Both the position numbers and the translations under genes were made by a program. A DNA stretch of 64,000 nucleotides, from assembly GCA_963746185.1 (NCBI GenBank), contig CAVVAE010000004.1:1939693-2003692 (forward strand), written 5' to 3'. This stretch comes from CAVVAE01 sp963746185. Lineage in GTDB: Bacteria > Actinomycetota > Actinomycetes > Propionibacteriales > Nocardioidaceae. The notes below the pieces were generated by a model, which had not been told where the DNA came from, searched no databases, and saw nothing but the letters and a program-made list of their open reading frames with translations. Positions 9,659 to 18,719 of this stretch are shown one piece after another (position 1 is the first letter of the stretch; the number at the start of each line of letters is the position of its first letter).

Positions 9659-10018
9659 CTACCAGTCTTTGGGCATCGGCTTGAAGCGGCGAACCTCCTG
9701 GGGCCAGCCGCAAGCTTCCGCGATCTTGCCAGCCCACACCTTGGCGGCCTCCTCGTCGGCCACGTCCACTACCGTGAGCCCGCCGAGGAACTCTTTGGTC
9801 TCGACGTAGGGGCCGTCGGTGAACACCAACGAGCCGCTGGTCGCGTCTGCGCTGAAGGCTGTCTCGGTTTCCTCCTCGAGCCCGCCGGCGAACACGTACT
9901 CGCCGGCGGCCTTGATCTCGTTGACGACCGCCATGGCGAGCGGCCCGCGCCCGCGGAACCACTCTTCGTCGTGGTCGCCCACCCACTGCTGGTTGAAGTA
10001 GATGAGGTACTCGGTCAT
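9659..10018 (-). CDS. YCII-related (DGPF-domain) protein
   Basis: 119 residues. The YCII/DGPF family motif is seen as FTDGPYVETKEFLGG near residue 70, with the N-terminal MTEYLIYF strand. GAGGAG stands 6 bases before the ATG at 10018. The family is of unknown function and often travels with ECF sigma factors or VOC proteins; here the VOC protein follows directly. Confidence 0.85.
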   Translation of the reverse strand: MTEYLIYFNQQWVGDHDEEWFRGRGPLAMAVVNEIKAAGEYVFAGGLEEETETAFSADATSGSLVFTDGPYVETKEFLGGLTVVDVADEEAAKVWAGKIAEACGWPQEVRRFKPMPKDW

Positions 10019-10149
10019 GTCTGCTCCTCGTTTCAGTCGCGGACCCGGTGTCCGCCTCTTCGTCTACTCCACGAACGGTGGCCGCTCGATTCGACAGCGC
10101 GTCAAGATCTATCCCGCGGCCGCGACCACGAGGAGGCCGCGCAAGGCCG

Positions 10150-10792
10150 TCAGGCGTCGGCGTACTGGACGCCGGTCGCGTGGATGGGGCAGTAGCCGTT
10201 GGGGTTCTTCACCAGGTACTGCTGGTGGTAGTCCTCGGCAAAGTAGTAGGTCGTCGAGCGGCAGGATCGACGTCTTGATCTCGCCGTAGCCCGCCTTGGT
10301 CATCTGCACCTGGTAGGCATCGCGCGACTTCTCGGCGGTGGCCTGCTGCTCGGGGGTGGTCGTGAGCAGGATCGAACGGTACTGGCTACCGATGTCGTTG
10401 CCCTGACGCATGCCCTGCGTCGGGTCGTGCGACTCCCAGAAGACCTTGAGCAGGTCGTCGATGCTGAGCTTGCTCGGGTCGAAGACGATCCGCACGACTT
10501 CGGCGTGGCCCGTACGGCCGGTGCAGACTTCCTCGTACGTCGGGTTGGGCGTCACGCCGCCGGCGTACCCGACCGACGTGGAGTAGACGCCGGGCAGTTG
10601 CCAGAACGTCTGCTCCTCACCCCAGAAACAGCCAAGCCCTAAGACGATGACCTCGAAGCCCTCGGGCACGTCTCCCTCGATCGGCGTACCCAGAACGAGG
10701 TGCTTCTCGGGCACCGAGAAGGGACGCACGTCACGACCCGGGAGTGCCTTGTCAGGTGTGGGGAGCTCGGTCTTGGGGCGGCCGAAGATCAT
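10150..10792 (-). CDS. msrA: Peptide methionine-S-sulfoxide reductase MsrA (frameshift near C-terminus)
   Basis: It reduces methionine-S-sulfoxide in proteins. The catalytic GCFWGEE motif lies near residue 54, followed by SVGYAGG, GHAEVV and the FWESHDPTQ block. After ILPLDD near 10250 the frame breaks. One base earlier or later it continues as YYFAEDYHQQYLVKNPNGYC and ends VQYADA at the stop 10150-10152, exactly as MsrA proteins end. One extra G/C in the GG at 10249-10250 explains it. In the uncorrected frame the protein would run to 10109 with a nonsense tail lacking the recycling cysteine. The ATG at 10792 follows GAGAGGA. Confidence 0.88.
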
Positions 10793-10889
10793 CGGTTGTC
10801 CTCTCGTCGATGTGGCACCGGTTGGAACGTCTGGCGGCGGGGCGATATTCCGCCTGATGGCCCGTGTCTAGGGGTGGCACCAGGCGGCT

Positions 10890-12255
10890 CTAGAGGAGCT
10901 CGTCGAGCAGCTGAGACAACCCGGCGAGGTAGAGGTCGACGTCCTCTGTCGTAGCGGGCACGGAGCAGGTCGGGCCGGCGCCAACGATGGCCTCCCAGAC
11001 CCCTCGATTGGCGAGATAGACGCGCATCAGCTGGCGAAGGGGTACGTCGAACGAGGCGGCGGCTTCGGCAGCGTTTCGAGGCATGGCCGGCGCAAACGTC
11101 AGGCCACTGCGGGGCCAGAACCGGTGCACGGTCCAGGGCAGACCCGCCGACTCGACCAGAGCAGAGAGGCCGTCGGCGAGCCTGGTCCCGAGCACCTGGC
11201 TGTGCGCGTAGGCATCATCGGTGAGCACGTCCGACATCGTCGCCCGGGCCGCCGCCATCGACAGCGGGTTGCCGAACAGGGTGCCGCCCGTCGCCACGAG
11301 CGGCTTGTCGTCGCCGCGGCCGGCGGGTCTTTGCAGCACGGAGGCGACCTCGTCAGTCATCCCGTAGGCGCCTAGGGGGACGCCCGACGCAATGGACTTG
11401 CCCACCGTGACGAAGTCGGGCGTGAGTCCCCAACGTGCAGTGAGTCCACCCGGCCCGACCACCTGCGTATGCGTCTCGTCGTACGCGAGCAAGGTCCCGG
11501 TAGCCGACGTGATCTCACGGAGCCGTGCATGGAAACCGTCGTCAGGCATCTGCAGCCCGACGTTGTTGGTGGGCGCCGGCTCGGTGATCACCACCGCGAC
11601 CTCCCGAGATGCAAGCGCGCGCTCAAGAGCCCCGAGATCGTTGAACGGGACGAGGATGGTTCGGGTCGTCACGTCACGAGGCAGTCCCGCCTCTTCGGGG
11701 GCGACTTGCCCGTCGACCAGCTCCACGAGCGCCTCGTCGAAGTGCCCGTGGTACTTGCCATCGAAGAACAACACCGAGTCTCGCCCTGTGACGGTTCGCG
11801 CCACCCGGATCACCTCGGTGTTGGCAGACGTAGCGGCCAGCGTGAACTGCCACAGCGGCATGCCGTAGCGGCGCCCGAGCTCGGCGGCAACCCAGATCGA
11901 GTCCTCGGTCGGCAACAGGAACTGCGAGCCCGCTGCGACGCGTCGGCTCACCGCCTCGACGACGGCCGGTGGCGCGTACCCGGTGAACATCGACATGTCC
12001 GCGATGTTGAAGTCGGCGTACTCGTGGCCGTCGACGTCGCGGAACCTCGAGCCCGAGGCCTCATCGACAAACAGTGGCGGATGGTCGTAGGACGTCCGAA
12101 GCCAGCTCATGGGTACGCCGTTGGGCATCACCGACTGGCCCTGCTCCCACAGTTGCTGGCTGCGTGGACGCGCGGCGATGAACGCCTGCGTCCTCGCGGG
12201 TCTTGAGCTGCTGCACACGTGCCGGGTCAATAGGTGGACTGGTCACCCACGACAT
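10890..12255 (-). CDS. Class III (PLP) aminotransferase, glutamate-1-semialdehyde aminotransferase-like (N-terminal frameshift)
   Basis: About 454 residues after correction. It is a fold-type I PLP enzyme: the Schiff-base lysine is in TVGKSIASG, the cofactor aspartate in LAYDETHTQV, and TGGTLFGNPLSM follows. The uninterrupted frame begins only at about 12230, with an unnatural N-terminus. Another frame supplies MSWVTSPPIDPARVQQLKTR from the ATG at 12255, and dropping one G at 12185-12186 joins it to AFIAARPRSQQLWEQG. I therefore infer a single extra base. Lack of hem neighbours argues against hemL; the substrate is unknown. Confidence 0.8.
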
Positions 12256-12351
12256 CGTGTCATGCGAGACCGGGGAGACGTTTCGGTCTGAACCGTAGAT
12301 CACCCCGCAAAATGCGAGGCCGCCGTGGCCGTCGCTGTGCTTGGGTGAGTC

Positions 12352-13329
12352 ATGGCTGCTGGCACCCAAGACGCCCACATCGTAGCGATCAACGATGCCG
12401 ATCACGGGGAGCAGCTGGCCGACCTCTGGGCAGCCGCCACCGATGCGCGTCGCGAAGCCACCGGCCTGAACCCCCTGCCCCAGCGCGGCGATCCTGTGCT
12501 GCAGAGACCAGGTGCGTTCGGCGTCGGGGTCTTCGAGGGGCAACGGCTCGTGTCAGTGGCGGTGGCGATGCCAGCCCTCGCCGACGACGCGCGCAGCCGT
12601 CGCGTGATGCCGGGGATGATGCACATCTCGTCGGTGGCAACACAGCCCGGGCGCTGGGGTCAAGGATTCGGCGCTCGCGTGGTGAGGGCGATCCTGGCGC
12701 ACGGCAAGCGCCGCGGCTATGCCAGGACCTCGCTCTGGACCCATGCCGACAACCCGATCTCCGGCCACCTCTACGAGTCGCTCGGTTTCGCCTTGTCCGG
12801 TCGCACGATGGTGGACGCCTTCGGTGAGGACGTCGTGCAGTACATCCGCGAGCTGTCGGCCGAGCCCGTGACGCCACGTCCTGCCGCGCGGCTGCTCTGC
12901 TGCGACCCGGACGACCGGGTGCTGCTCCTTCACTGGCGCGACCCGTTCGACGGCTACGAGTTGTGGGAGCCGCCCGGCGGTGGGATCGAAGCCGGTGAGT
13001 CACCACGCGAGACGGTGCTGCGGGAGTGGGCCGAGGAGACGGGCCTGCCCGCTCCAGAGCTCGTCGGTGATCCCGTCCTCGTGGGCCGAGACCTGTTCTG
13101 GCTCGGCGACCGGTATGTCGGCGACGAGCACTTCTTCCTCGGGAGGCTCGGCCTCGCCGGAGAGCCTGACGTGAGCGGACAGACCGAGATCGAGCAGACG
13201 TCGTACCTTGGTCACGCCTGGATCCCGTGGCAGCGGTTGGTCGATCTCGACGGGACAGACAAGCCCGACGTACTCGCCGTGCTGCGCCGCCTTGACACCG
13301 AAGGCCCCTGGAACGCCGTCGGCACGTGA
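12352..13329 (+). CDS. GNAT acetyltransferase-NUDIX hydrolase fusion protein
   Basis: 325 residues in two domains. Residues about 10-165 are a GNAT domain (QPGRWGQGFGARVV acetyl-CoA loop, LYESLGF). Residues about 175-315 are a NUDIX domain with a complete Nudix box, GGGIEAGESPRETVLREWAEETGL by key residues G-x5-E-x7-REWAEETG. The frame is continuous, so the fusion is real in this sequence. It lies 20 bases upstream of metB on the same strand. NUDIX domains cleave nucleoside diphosphate-linked substrates; the acceptor of the GNAT half is unknown. The two halves may act on one metabolite, but that is inference. Confidence 0.85.
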   Translation: MAAGTQDAHIVAINDADHGEQLADLWAAATDARREATGLNPLPQRGDPVLQRPGAFGVGVFEGQRLVSVAVAMPALADDARSRRVMPGMMHISSVATQPGRWGQGFGARVVRAILAHGKRRGYARTSLWTHADNPISGHLYESLGFALSGRTMVDAFGEDVVQYIRELSAEPVTPRPAARLLCCDPDDRVLLLHWRDPFDGYELWEPPGGGIEAGESPRETVLREWAEETGLPAPELVGDPVLVGRDLFWLGDRYVGDEHFFLGRLGLAGEPDVSGQTEIEQTSYLGHAWIPWQRLVDLDGTDKPDVLAVLRRLDTEGPWNAVGT

Positions 13330-13336
13330 CTGACCC

Positions 13337-13342
13337 TAGGCT
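13337..13342 (+). promoter_or_regulatory. Leaderless -10 hexamer for metB
   Basis: TAGGCT, 7 bases before the ATG at 13350. It decides this start over an upstream GTG in the same frame. Confidence 0.6.
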
Positions 13343-13349
13343 TCGGGAC

Positions 13350-14501
13350 ATGACGACGGAGCACGGATTTGAGACCAGGGCCATCCACGCCGGCCAAACC
13401 GCTGACCCGCAGACCGGCGCGGTGATGACACCGATCTACGCCGTGAGCACCTACAAGCAAGACGGTGTCGGCGGTCTGCGCGGTGGCTACGAGTACTCGC
13501 GCACGGGCAACCCCACCCGGCACGCCCTCGAGGAATGCCTCGCCGCCCTGGAAGAAGGGGCTCATGCCGTCGCATTCTCCTCTGGGATGGCCGCGGAGGA
13601 TGCCTTGATCCGGGTGGTCTGCTCGCCCGGCGACCACGTCGTCATCCCCAACGACGCGTACGGCGGCACCTACAGACTCTTCAAGGAAGTCTTTGAGCCA
13701 TGGGGTCTCGACTTCACCACGGCCTCGGTCCATGACACCGCCTCCATCGCCGCCGCCGTTCAGCCTGGACGCACCAAGATCATCTGGATCGAGACTCCGA
13801 GCAACCCGCTGCTCGGCGTTGCCGACATCGCGGCGCTCGCACAGATCGCTGGTGAGAACGGGGCATTGCTCGTGGTCGACAACACGTTTGCCACTCCTTA
13901 TCTGCAGCGCCCCCTGACCATGGGTGCCGACATCGTCGTCCACTCCACGACGAAGTACGCCGGTGGGCACAGTGACGTGGTCGGAGGTGCCGTCGTCACC
14001 GCGAGCGAAATCGTGGGCCGCGAGATCGGTGTGTTCCAGAACTCCACCGGAGCCACCGCCAGTCCGTTCGACGCCTACCTCGTGATGCGAGGGCTGAAGA
14101 CGCTCGCGGTGCGCATGGACCGCCACTGCGACAACGCAGAACAGATCGTGGAGTTCCTCCGTGGCCATGACGGAGTCGGTGAGATCTACTACCCGGGCCT
14201 GACCGACCATCCCGGTCACCTAACGGCCGTCAGCCAGATGAAGCGCTTCGGGGGCATCGTGTCGTTCCGGGTCAAGGCTGGACACGAGGCGGCACGGGCG
14301 GCGTGCGAACGCACCAAGATCTTCACCCTCGCGGAGTCCCTGGGCGGGGTCGAGTCTCTGATCGAGCTTCCCGCGGTGATGACGCATGCGTCCGTTGCCG
14401 GCTCCGAGCTCGAGGTGCCCGACGACCTGATCCGACTTTCAGTGGGCATCGAGTCGATCGACGACCTGATCGCTGACCTCGACCAGGCGCTGGCCGGCTA
14501 G
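13350..14501 (+). CDS. metB: Cystathionine gamma-synthase
   Basis: 383 residues. It belongs to the Cys/Met-metabolism PLP family: an N-terminal GFETRAIHAGQ, the YSRTGNPTR block, the PLP lysine in HSTTKYAGGHSD, and a C-terminal LIRLSVGIESIDDLI. It joins O-acyl-homoserine with cysteine to give cystathionine (a cystathionine gamma-lyase role cannot be excluded from sequence alone). The ATG at 13350 is 7 bases after TAGGCT, so it is probably leaderless. It corresponds to M. tuberculosis Rv1079 in the conserved order. Confidence 0.9.
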   Translation: MTTEHGFETRAIHAGQTADPQTGAVMTPIYAVSTYKQDGVGGLRGGYEYSRTGNPTRHALEECLAALEEGAHAVAFSSGMAAEDALIRVVCSPGDHVVIPNDAYGGTYRLFKEVFEPWGLDFTTASVHDTASIAAAVQPGRTKIIWIETPSNPLLGVADIAALAQIAGENGALLVVDNTFATPYLQRPLTMGADIVVHSTTKYAGGHSDVVGGAVVTASEIVGREIGVFQNSTGATASPFDAYLVMRGLKTLAVRMDRHCDNAEQIVEFLRGHDGVGEIYYPGLTDHPGHLTAVSQMKRFGGIVSFRVKAGHEAARAACERTKIFTLAESLGGVESLIELPAVMTHASVAGSELEVPDDLIRLSVGIESIDDLIADLDQALAG

Positions 14502-14512
14502 GACACTCGTCG

Positions 14513-15892
14513 GTGTCGTTGGTCTACTGCGTCGACTTCGGGTCGACCTTCACCAAGGCCGCGCTCGTCGATGTCGAGACCGGAGACCTGCTCGCGACCG
14601 GATCGCATCGAACGACGATCGACACCGACATCCTCGACGGCTGGGACGTCATCCGGTTGGAGCTTTCCCCGCTGACAGGCGGCGCGGACGTCGCAGTTCT
14701 GGCCTGTTCGTCTGCTGGTGGCGGTCTGAGGATCGCCGTTGTCGGCAACGAGGAGCTCGTCACGGCCGAGGCCGGTCGCAGGGTCGCGTTGTCCAGCGGC
14801 GGCAGGGTGGTGCATGTCTCGTCGTACGACGTCGACCTGTCAGACCTGCGCGCCAGCAAGCCCGATGTGCTCCTGCTCGTCGGAGGAACAGACGGCGGCA
14901 ACGCCGAGGTGTTGCTCAGAAACGCGAAGGCGCTGGCTGCGGCGCGCTGGCCGGGTCCGGTCGTCGTGGCCGGTAACAGCGAAGCCGTTGACGAGATCAG
15001 AGCGTCGTTCGAACCAGCCCAGGTGCCGTTCGTGGTGGCAGACAACGTCGTACCGCAGATCGGCGTGCTGGAACCTGACAGCGCCAGAGCCGCCATCCGG
15101 GCGATGTTCCTGGAGCACGTCATCGGCGGCAAACACCTGTCGCAGCGGACGGACTTCACCACGATGGTGCGAGGTGCCACCCCTGACATCGTGCTGACGG
15201 CGGTGGAGTTGTTGGCGAGCGGGCTCGGACCCGAGCAGCCAGGTGCGGGTGATGTCGTCATCGTCGATGTCGGGGGAGCAACGACCGACGTGCACTCCGT
15301 CGTCGAGCTCGATCCCGAGACGGCCGGGCTGGCGCGCGAGGTGGTTGCCACGGTGCCGGTAAGCCGGACCGTGGAGGGTGACCTGGGGATGCGGTGGAGC
15401 GCCGTACCGACAGTCGAGGCGGCTTTGGATGCCGGGATGGAAATGTCAGACGAGCTGCTGGTCGCGGCCCGTGCTCGGCGCGCCGATCCGAGCCTGGTGC
15501 CCACGGACCGGGGCGACGTCGAAGACGATCTGGCTATCGCCGCCGCCGCAGTGCAACTGGCCGTACGTCGGCACTCGGGTCGACAGCGAGTGGTGTTCAG
15601 CCCTGACGGTCGGCTGGTAGAACGCAGCGGCAAGGACCTTCGCGAAGTCGACCTGCTCATCGGCTCGGGTGGAGTGCTTCGGCACAACACCGAGCACGAC
15701 GCGCTGCGAGTTATTGCGGCTGGCACCGGAGACCACGTCGAAGGTGGCTGGCTGGTGCCGCGCGCCCCTCGCGTCGTCATCGACCACGACTACGTGTTGG
15801 CCGCGGCCGGGTTGCTCGCCGACGAGCACCCGACCGCGGCATACGCCATGCTGGCGCGCCTCTGGGAGGACGGACACGCGCCGCAAGCTTGA
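14513..15892 (+). CDS. MutL/GlmL-family ASKHA protein (glutamate/ornithine mutase-associated type)
   Basis: 459 residues. It opens with the ASKHA phosphate-1 motif VDFGSTFTKAALVD and has a second DVGGATTDVHS near residue 252 and GSGGVLRH near 386. This is the MutL/GlmL family that accompanies B12-dependent glutamate mutase or ornithine aminomutase, presumably as an ATP-driven reactivase. The start is a GTG at 14513, 11 bases after metB. No mutase, B12 gene or amino-acid mutase lies nearby, so it is an orphan here. It is convergent with the MFS gene, with 10 bases between. Confidence 0.85.
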   Translation: MSLVYCVDFGSTFTKAALVDVETGDLLATGSHRTTIDTDILDGWDVIRLELSPLTGGADVAVLACSSAGGGLRIAVVGNEELVTAEAGRRVALSSGGRVVHVSSYDVDLSDLRASKPDVLLLVGGTDGGNAEVLLRNAKALAAARWPGPVVVAGNSEAVDEIRASFEPAQVPFVVADNVVPQIGVLEPDSARAAIRAMFLEHVIGGKHLSQRTDFTTMVRGATPDIVLTAVELLASGLGPEQPGAGDVVIVDVGGATTDVHSVVELDPETAGLAREVVATVPVSRTVEGDLGMRWSAVPTVEAALDAGMEMSDELLVAARARRADPSLVPTDRGDVEDDLAIAAAAVQLAVRRHSGRQRVVFSPDGRLVERSGKDLREVDLLIGSGGVLRHNTEHDALRVIAAGTGDHVEGGWLVPRAPRVVIDHDYVLAAAGLLADEHPTAAYAMLARLWEDGHAPQA

Positions 15893-15902
15893 GCCGATCC
15901 GC

Positions 15903-17477
15903 TCAGTGTGAAACCGCAATCTGCTCCGGATCGACGACCGCGTCCTCAGCCGGTGCCGCCTGACGCGCCTTGAGCGGGACTTCTTCGATGAACAGCGACA
16001 CGATCAGGGCCACGAACACCACCGGGATCGCCCACAGGAAGACGTCGTGGAGCGACTTGGAGAACGCCTCGAGCACCAGGCCGTGGACGGGCTCGGGCAA
16101 ATGCTGGATCTTGTCCACGTTGCCGGTGACGTCGCCGCCACCGACCGGTGCGGCGGCTTGGCCGTTGAGCTGGTCAGCAAGGTGGATGGCAAGTCGGCTG
16201 GACAGGATCGCGCCGAAGACGGCGGCGCCGAACGTCCCGCCCATCGATCGGAAGAACGCGACCGAGCTGGTGGCCGTGCCCATGTGGCGCTTGTCGACGG
16301 CGTTCTGCACGATCGTGACGATGATCTGCATGCTGAAGCCGAGCCCGGCCCCAAACAGGTAGAACGACAAGCCGGCTTGCCAGTAAGGCGAACCGACGTC
16401 GAGGAGTGCGAGCAGGTAGAGCGCAACGATGACGGTGACGCCACCCAGGATGGGGAAGATCTTGTAGCGCCCGGTCTTGCTCATCATGATCCCCGACGAG
16501 ATCGAGGTCGAGAAGATCCCAGCGACCATCGGCAGCAGGGCGAGACCCGAGGCTGTCGGGCTCATGCCTTTGACGACCTGGAGATACACGGGCAGGAAGA
16601 TGATGCCGCCGAACATCGCGAAGCCGATGATGAAGCTGTAGAGGTTGCTCGTGCGGAACACCGAGATCTTGAAGAGCTCGAGCGGAATGATCGGCTCTGC
16701 CGCGCGGGACTCCACGAACACGAACAGCGCGGTCAGCAGCACTCCCGCGGCGACGAGTCCGAGTGCGAGCGGCGACCCCCACCCATAGTCCGGGCCGGCC
16801 CACGTGGTGAACAGCAGGAACGAGCTGACGCCGGCAACAATCGTGGTGGCGCCGAGGTAGTCAATCGTGTGGTCTCGGCGGACGTGCTCGATCTTCAACG
16901 CAGCAGAGGTGATGACGAGGGCGGCGATACCGATCGGGATGTTGATGTAGAAGATCCAGCGCCAGCCGGGGCCGTCGGTGAAGAACCCACCGAGCACGGG
17001 GCCCAACACGCTCGACGTTCCGAACACTGCGCCGAAGTAGCCGCCGTAGCGACCACGCTCCCGGGGCGGGACGATGTCGCCCATCGTGGCCAGCGCCAGG
17101 GCGAACAAGCCGCCGCCACCGAGCCCTTGGACGGCACGAAAGGCGATCAGTTCACCGATCCCTTGGGCCATGCCCGCAAGCAGCGATCCCACGAGGAACG
17201 TGATGATGGCGGCTTGGAAGATCAGCTTGCGGCCATAGAGGTCGGAGATCTTGCCCCACAGGGGAGTCGACGCCGTCTGCGTGAGCAAGTAGGCCGTGAC
17301 AACCCATGACAGCTTGTCGAGACCACCGAGCTCGCTGGTGATGGAGGGCAGAGCAACCCCGACGATGGACTGGTCGAGGGCGGCCAGGAACATGCCGGCC
17401 ATCAGACCCCCCATCACCACGAGGATCTGGCGGTGCGTCAGGTATCCCTGTTCGTCAGGGACTTGAGCCTGGGTCAT
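15903..17477 (-). CDS. MFS drug-efflux transporter, DHA2 (14-TM) family
   Basis: 524 residues with many hydrophobic segments consistent with 14 membrane helices. Motif A reads GKISDLYGRK, the DHA motif D1 LDQSIVGVALPSI is near residue 33, and motif C-like GPVLGGFF is near 155. Such proton antiporters export drugs and dyes. Its ATG overlaps the stop of the MarR gene by 4 bases (ATGA), so the pair is one operon under the MarR promoter-operator. The ligand is unknown. Confidence 0.9.
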   Translation of the reverse strand: MTQAQVPDEQGYLTHRQILVVMGGLMAGMFLAALDQSIVGVALPSITSELGGLDKLSWVVTAYLLTQTASTPLWGKISDLYGRKLIFQAAIITFLVGSLLAGMAQGIGELIAFRAVQGLGGGGLFALALATMGDIVPPRERGRYGGYFGAVFGTSSVLGPVLGGFFTDGPGWRWIFYINIPIGIAALVITSAALKIEHVRRDHTIDYLGATTIVAGVSSFLLFTTWAGPDYGWGSPLALGLVAAGVLLTALFVFVESRAAEPIIPLELFKISVFRTSNLYSFIIGFAMFGGIIFLPVYLQVVKGMSPTASGLALLPMVAGIFSTSISSGIMMSKTGRYKIFPILGGVTVIVALYLLALLDVGSPYWQAGLSFYLFGAGLGFSMQIIVTIVQNAVDKRHMGTATSSVAFFRSMGGTFGAAVFGAILSSRLAIHLADQLNGQAAAPVGGGDVTGNVDKIQHLPEPVHGLVLEAFSKSLHDVFLWAIPVVFVALIVSLFIEEVPLKARQAAPAEDAVVDPEQIAVSH

Positions 17478-17950
17478 GAGGAAACTGCACTTTCTTGACG
17501 GTCGTTGGCGTCGCGCAAGTCAATCGCGAGGCGGGTGAGAAGTTTTTGGAGCTGGTCTTTGTCGCGCTGGCTCCACGGCTCGAGGACCTGCTGAATGCGC
17601 TGGAAGCGTCGGTGGAAAGCGGCCTGCATGGTGCGGTGCCCTTCTTCGCTGAGCCGGACCAGACTGGCGCGGCCGTCGGCGGGGTCGGGGGTGCGTTCGA
17701 CGATGCCCTTGTCTTCGAGCTGCTTGATCTGGCGGCTCACGGTCGAGGCATCCAGCTCGATCTTGGCAGCGAGGTCCGACACTCTCATCGCGTCGTGACA
17801 CAGCAGCTGCCTGGCCAGCGGGAACGTCGAGGGGTCGACCTGGTCCTCGGGATGCCGGGTGCGGAGTCTCCGGCCGGCTTGCATCATCAGCCCAATCACA
17901 GCCTGTTCAGGCGTGGCTGGCGACTCAAGGTCGAAGGGATTTGGTTGCAT
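17474..17950 (-). CDS. MarR-family transcriptional regulator
   Basis: 158 residues. It has a winged helix-turn-helix with LDASTVSRQIKQLEDKGIVER (about residues 65-85) and the wing DPADGRASLVRLS. I chose the ATG at 17950 rather than the GTG at 17965 because a perfect TATGCT hexamer lies 6 bases before it, giving a leaderless start. Two palindromes (17945-17957 and 17971-17985) overlap this promoter, so autoregulation together with the MFS pump is likely. The inducer is unknown. Confidence 0.9.
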   Translation of the reverse strand: MQPNPFDLESPATPEQAVIGLMMQAGRRLRTRHPEDQVDPSTFPLARQLLCHDAMRVSDLAAKIELDASTVSRQIKQLEDKGIVERTPDPADGRASLVRLSEEGHRTMQAAFHRRFQRIQQVLEPWSQRDKDQLQKLLTRLAIDLRDANDRQESAVSS

Positions 17951-17957
17951 GTTGCAA
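17945..17957. promoter_or_regulatory. Putative MarR operator, proximal palindrome
   Basis: TTGCA-TGT-TGCAA is a perfect palindrome with a 3-base centre. It covers the start codon and touches the -10 hexamer. Binding here would block transcription of the MarR-MFS operon. Confidence 0.55.
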
Positions 17958-17962
17958 GCATA
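17957..17962 (-). promoter_or_regulatory. Leaderless -10 hexamer for marR-MFS operon
   Basis: TATGCT, 6 bases before the ATG at 17950. It abuts one palindrome and is next to another. Confidence 0.65.
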
Positions 17963-17970
17963 CACTTACA

Positions 17971-17985
17971 TGCATGCCGCATGCA
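17971..17985. promoter_or_regulatory. Putative MarR operator, distal palindrome
   Basis: TGCATGC-C-GCATGCA is a perfect palindrome just upstream of the -10 hexamer. Its half-site TGCA core is shared with the proximal palindrome, which supports one protein binding both. Confidence 0.6.
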
Positions 17986-17987
17986 AA

Positions 17988-18719
17988 TTACCTTCCCGAA
18001 AGACTCCGTAGGTGCTGTTCGGCCTGCGCGACTACCTCGGCGAGCCGGTTCGCGTGCGCGCCCCGCCAGTAAACCTGGCCACAGTTAGCGCACTGGGAGT
18101 AGTCGTCGTACGAGCGTGCGGTCCCAGGCTCCAACGTCGCCGCCACGTCGTTCTTGCTCACCACGTTCAGCTTCCCGTTGCAGACCAGGCACCGGCTGAA
18201 CGGCTTCAAGGTCGGCGCGAACCGGTCGAGGACGTCGCGTAGTTGTTGCTCGGCGCCGTCGCCGCGGACGTAGGCACTGCGCGGTCGCAACACGGTGCGC
18301 TGCAAGAGCCCTCGGTCCTTGGTCAGCAGGATCCGCTTCTCGTCAACCGAGGCCTTGGTCATCGCGTCGTCGTCCAGCTGTCGGTCATAGCGAGTGTCGA
18401 GCCCAAGGAGCCGCAGTCGTCGCGCCAACGACCCGAGGTGCACATCAAGGAGGAACCTGGCGTTGGCCGGCAGTCGGACTGGTCGTGCCACCGCGGCTAC
18501 ATCGACGATGTCAGCGGATGCCGGTCGATGTGCCGCGTCGACGCTGTCGGGGCCGATCGTAAGACTCCCGACCTCGGGCAGCGGGATGCCGACCGACTGG
18601 ATCACATGGCCGAGGGAGGACGTGCCGTCGTAGGTGACCCTGAGGTCTGGCCGTCGGCGACGTGTCGGCACGAAAACGAGAAGGTCCTCGTCGACATTCA
18701 GGTGGAGGACGGCCGACAC
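17988..18719 (-). CDS. Mut7-C RNase-domain protein with N-terminal ubiquitin-like Mut7-C domain
   Basis: 243 residues. Residues about 1-85 match the Mut7-C ubiquitin-like domain. Residues about 88-235 form the PIN-like Mut7-C RNase domain, with FLLDVHLGSLARRLRLLG, ILLTKDRGLL and a zinc ribbon made of CLVC and CANC (about 180 and 216). The start is a GTG at 18719 behind GAGAGGA. The family is inferred to cut RNA; its target is unknown. It is divergent from ilvA across 121 bases. Confidence 0.85.
   Translation of the reverse strand: MSAVLHLNVDEDLLVFVPTRRRRPDLRVTYDGTSSLGHVIQSVGIPLPEVGSLTIGPDSVDAAHRPASADIVDVAAVARPVRLPANARFLLDVHLGSLARRLRLLGLDTRYDRQLDDDAMTKASVDEKRILLTKDRGLLQRTVLRPRSAYVRGDGAEQQLRDVLDRFAPTLKPFSRCLVCNGKLNVVSKNDVAATLEPGTARSYDDYSQCANCGQVYWRGAHANRLAEVVAQAEQHLRSLSGR

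Noticed and set aside
10890..12255. hemL (glutamate-1-semialdehyde aminomutase)
   Set aside because: Same superfamily and similar motifs, but no heme genes nearby and the N-terminus differs; kept as an unspecified class III aminotransferase.
16047..17309. 420-codon plus-strand frame inside the MFS gene
   Set aside because: Very charged, no motif, and wholly antisense to a clear 14-helix transporter.
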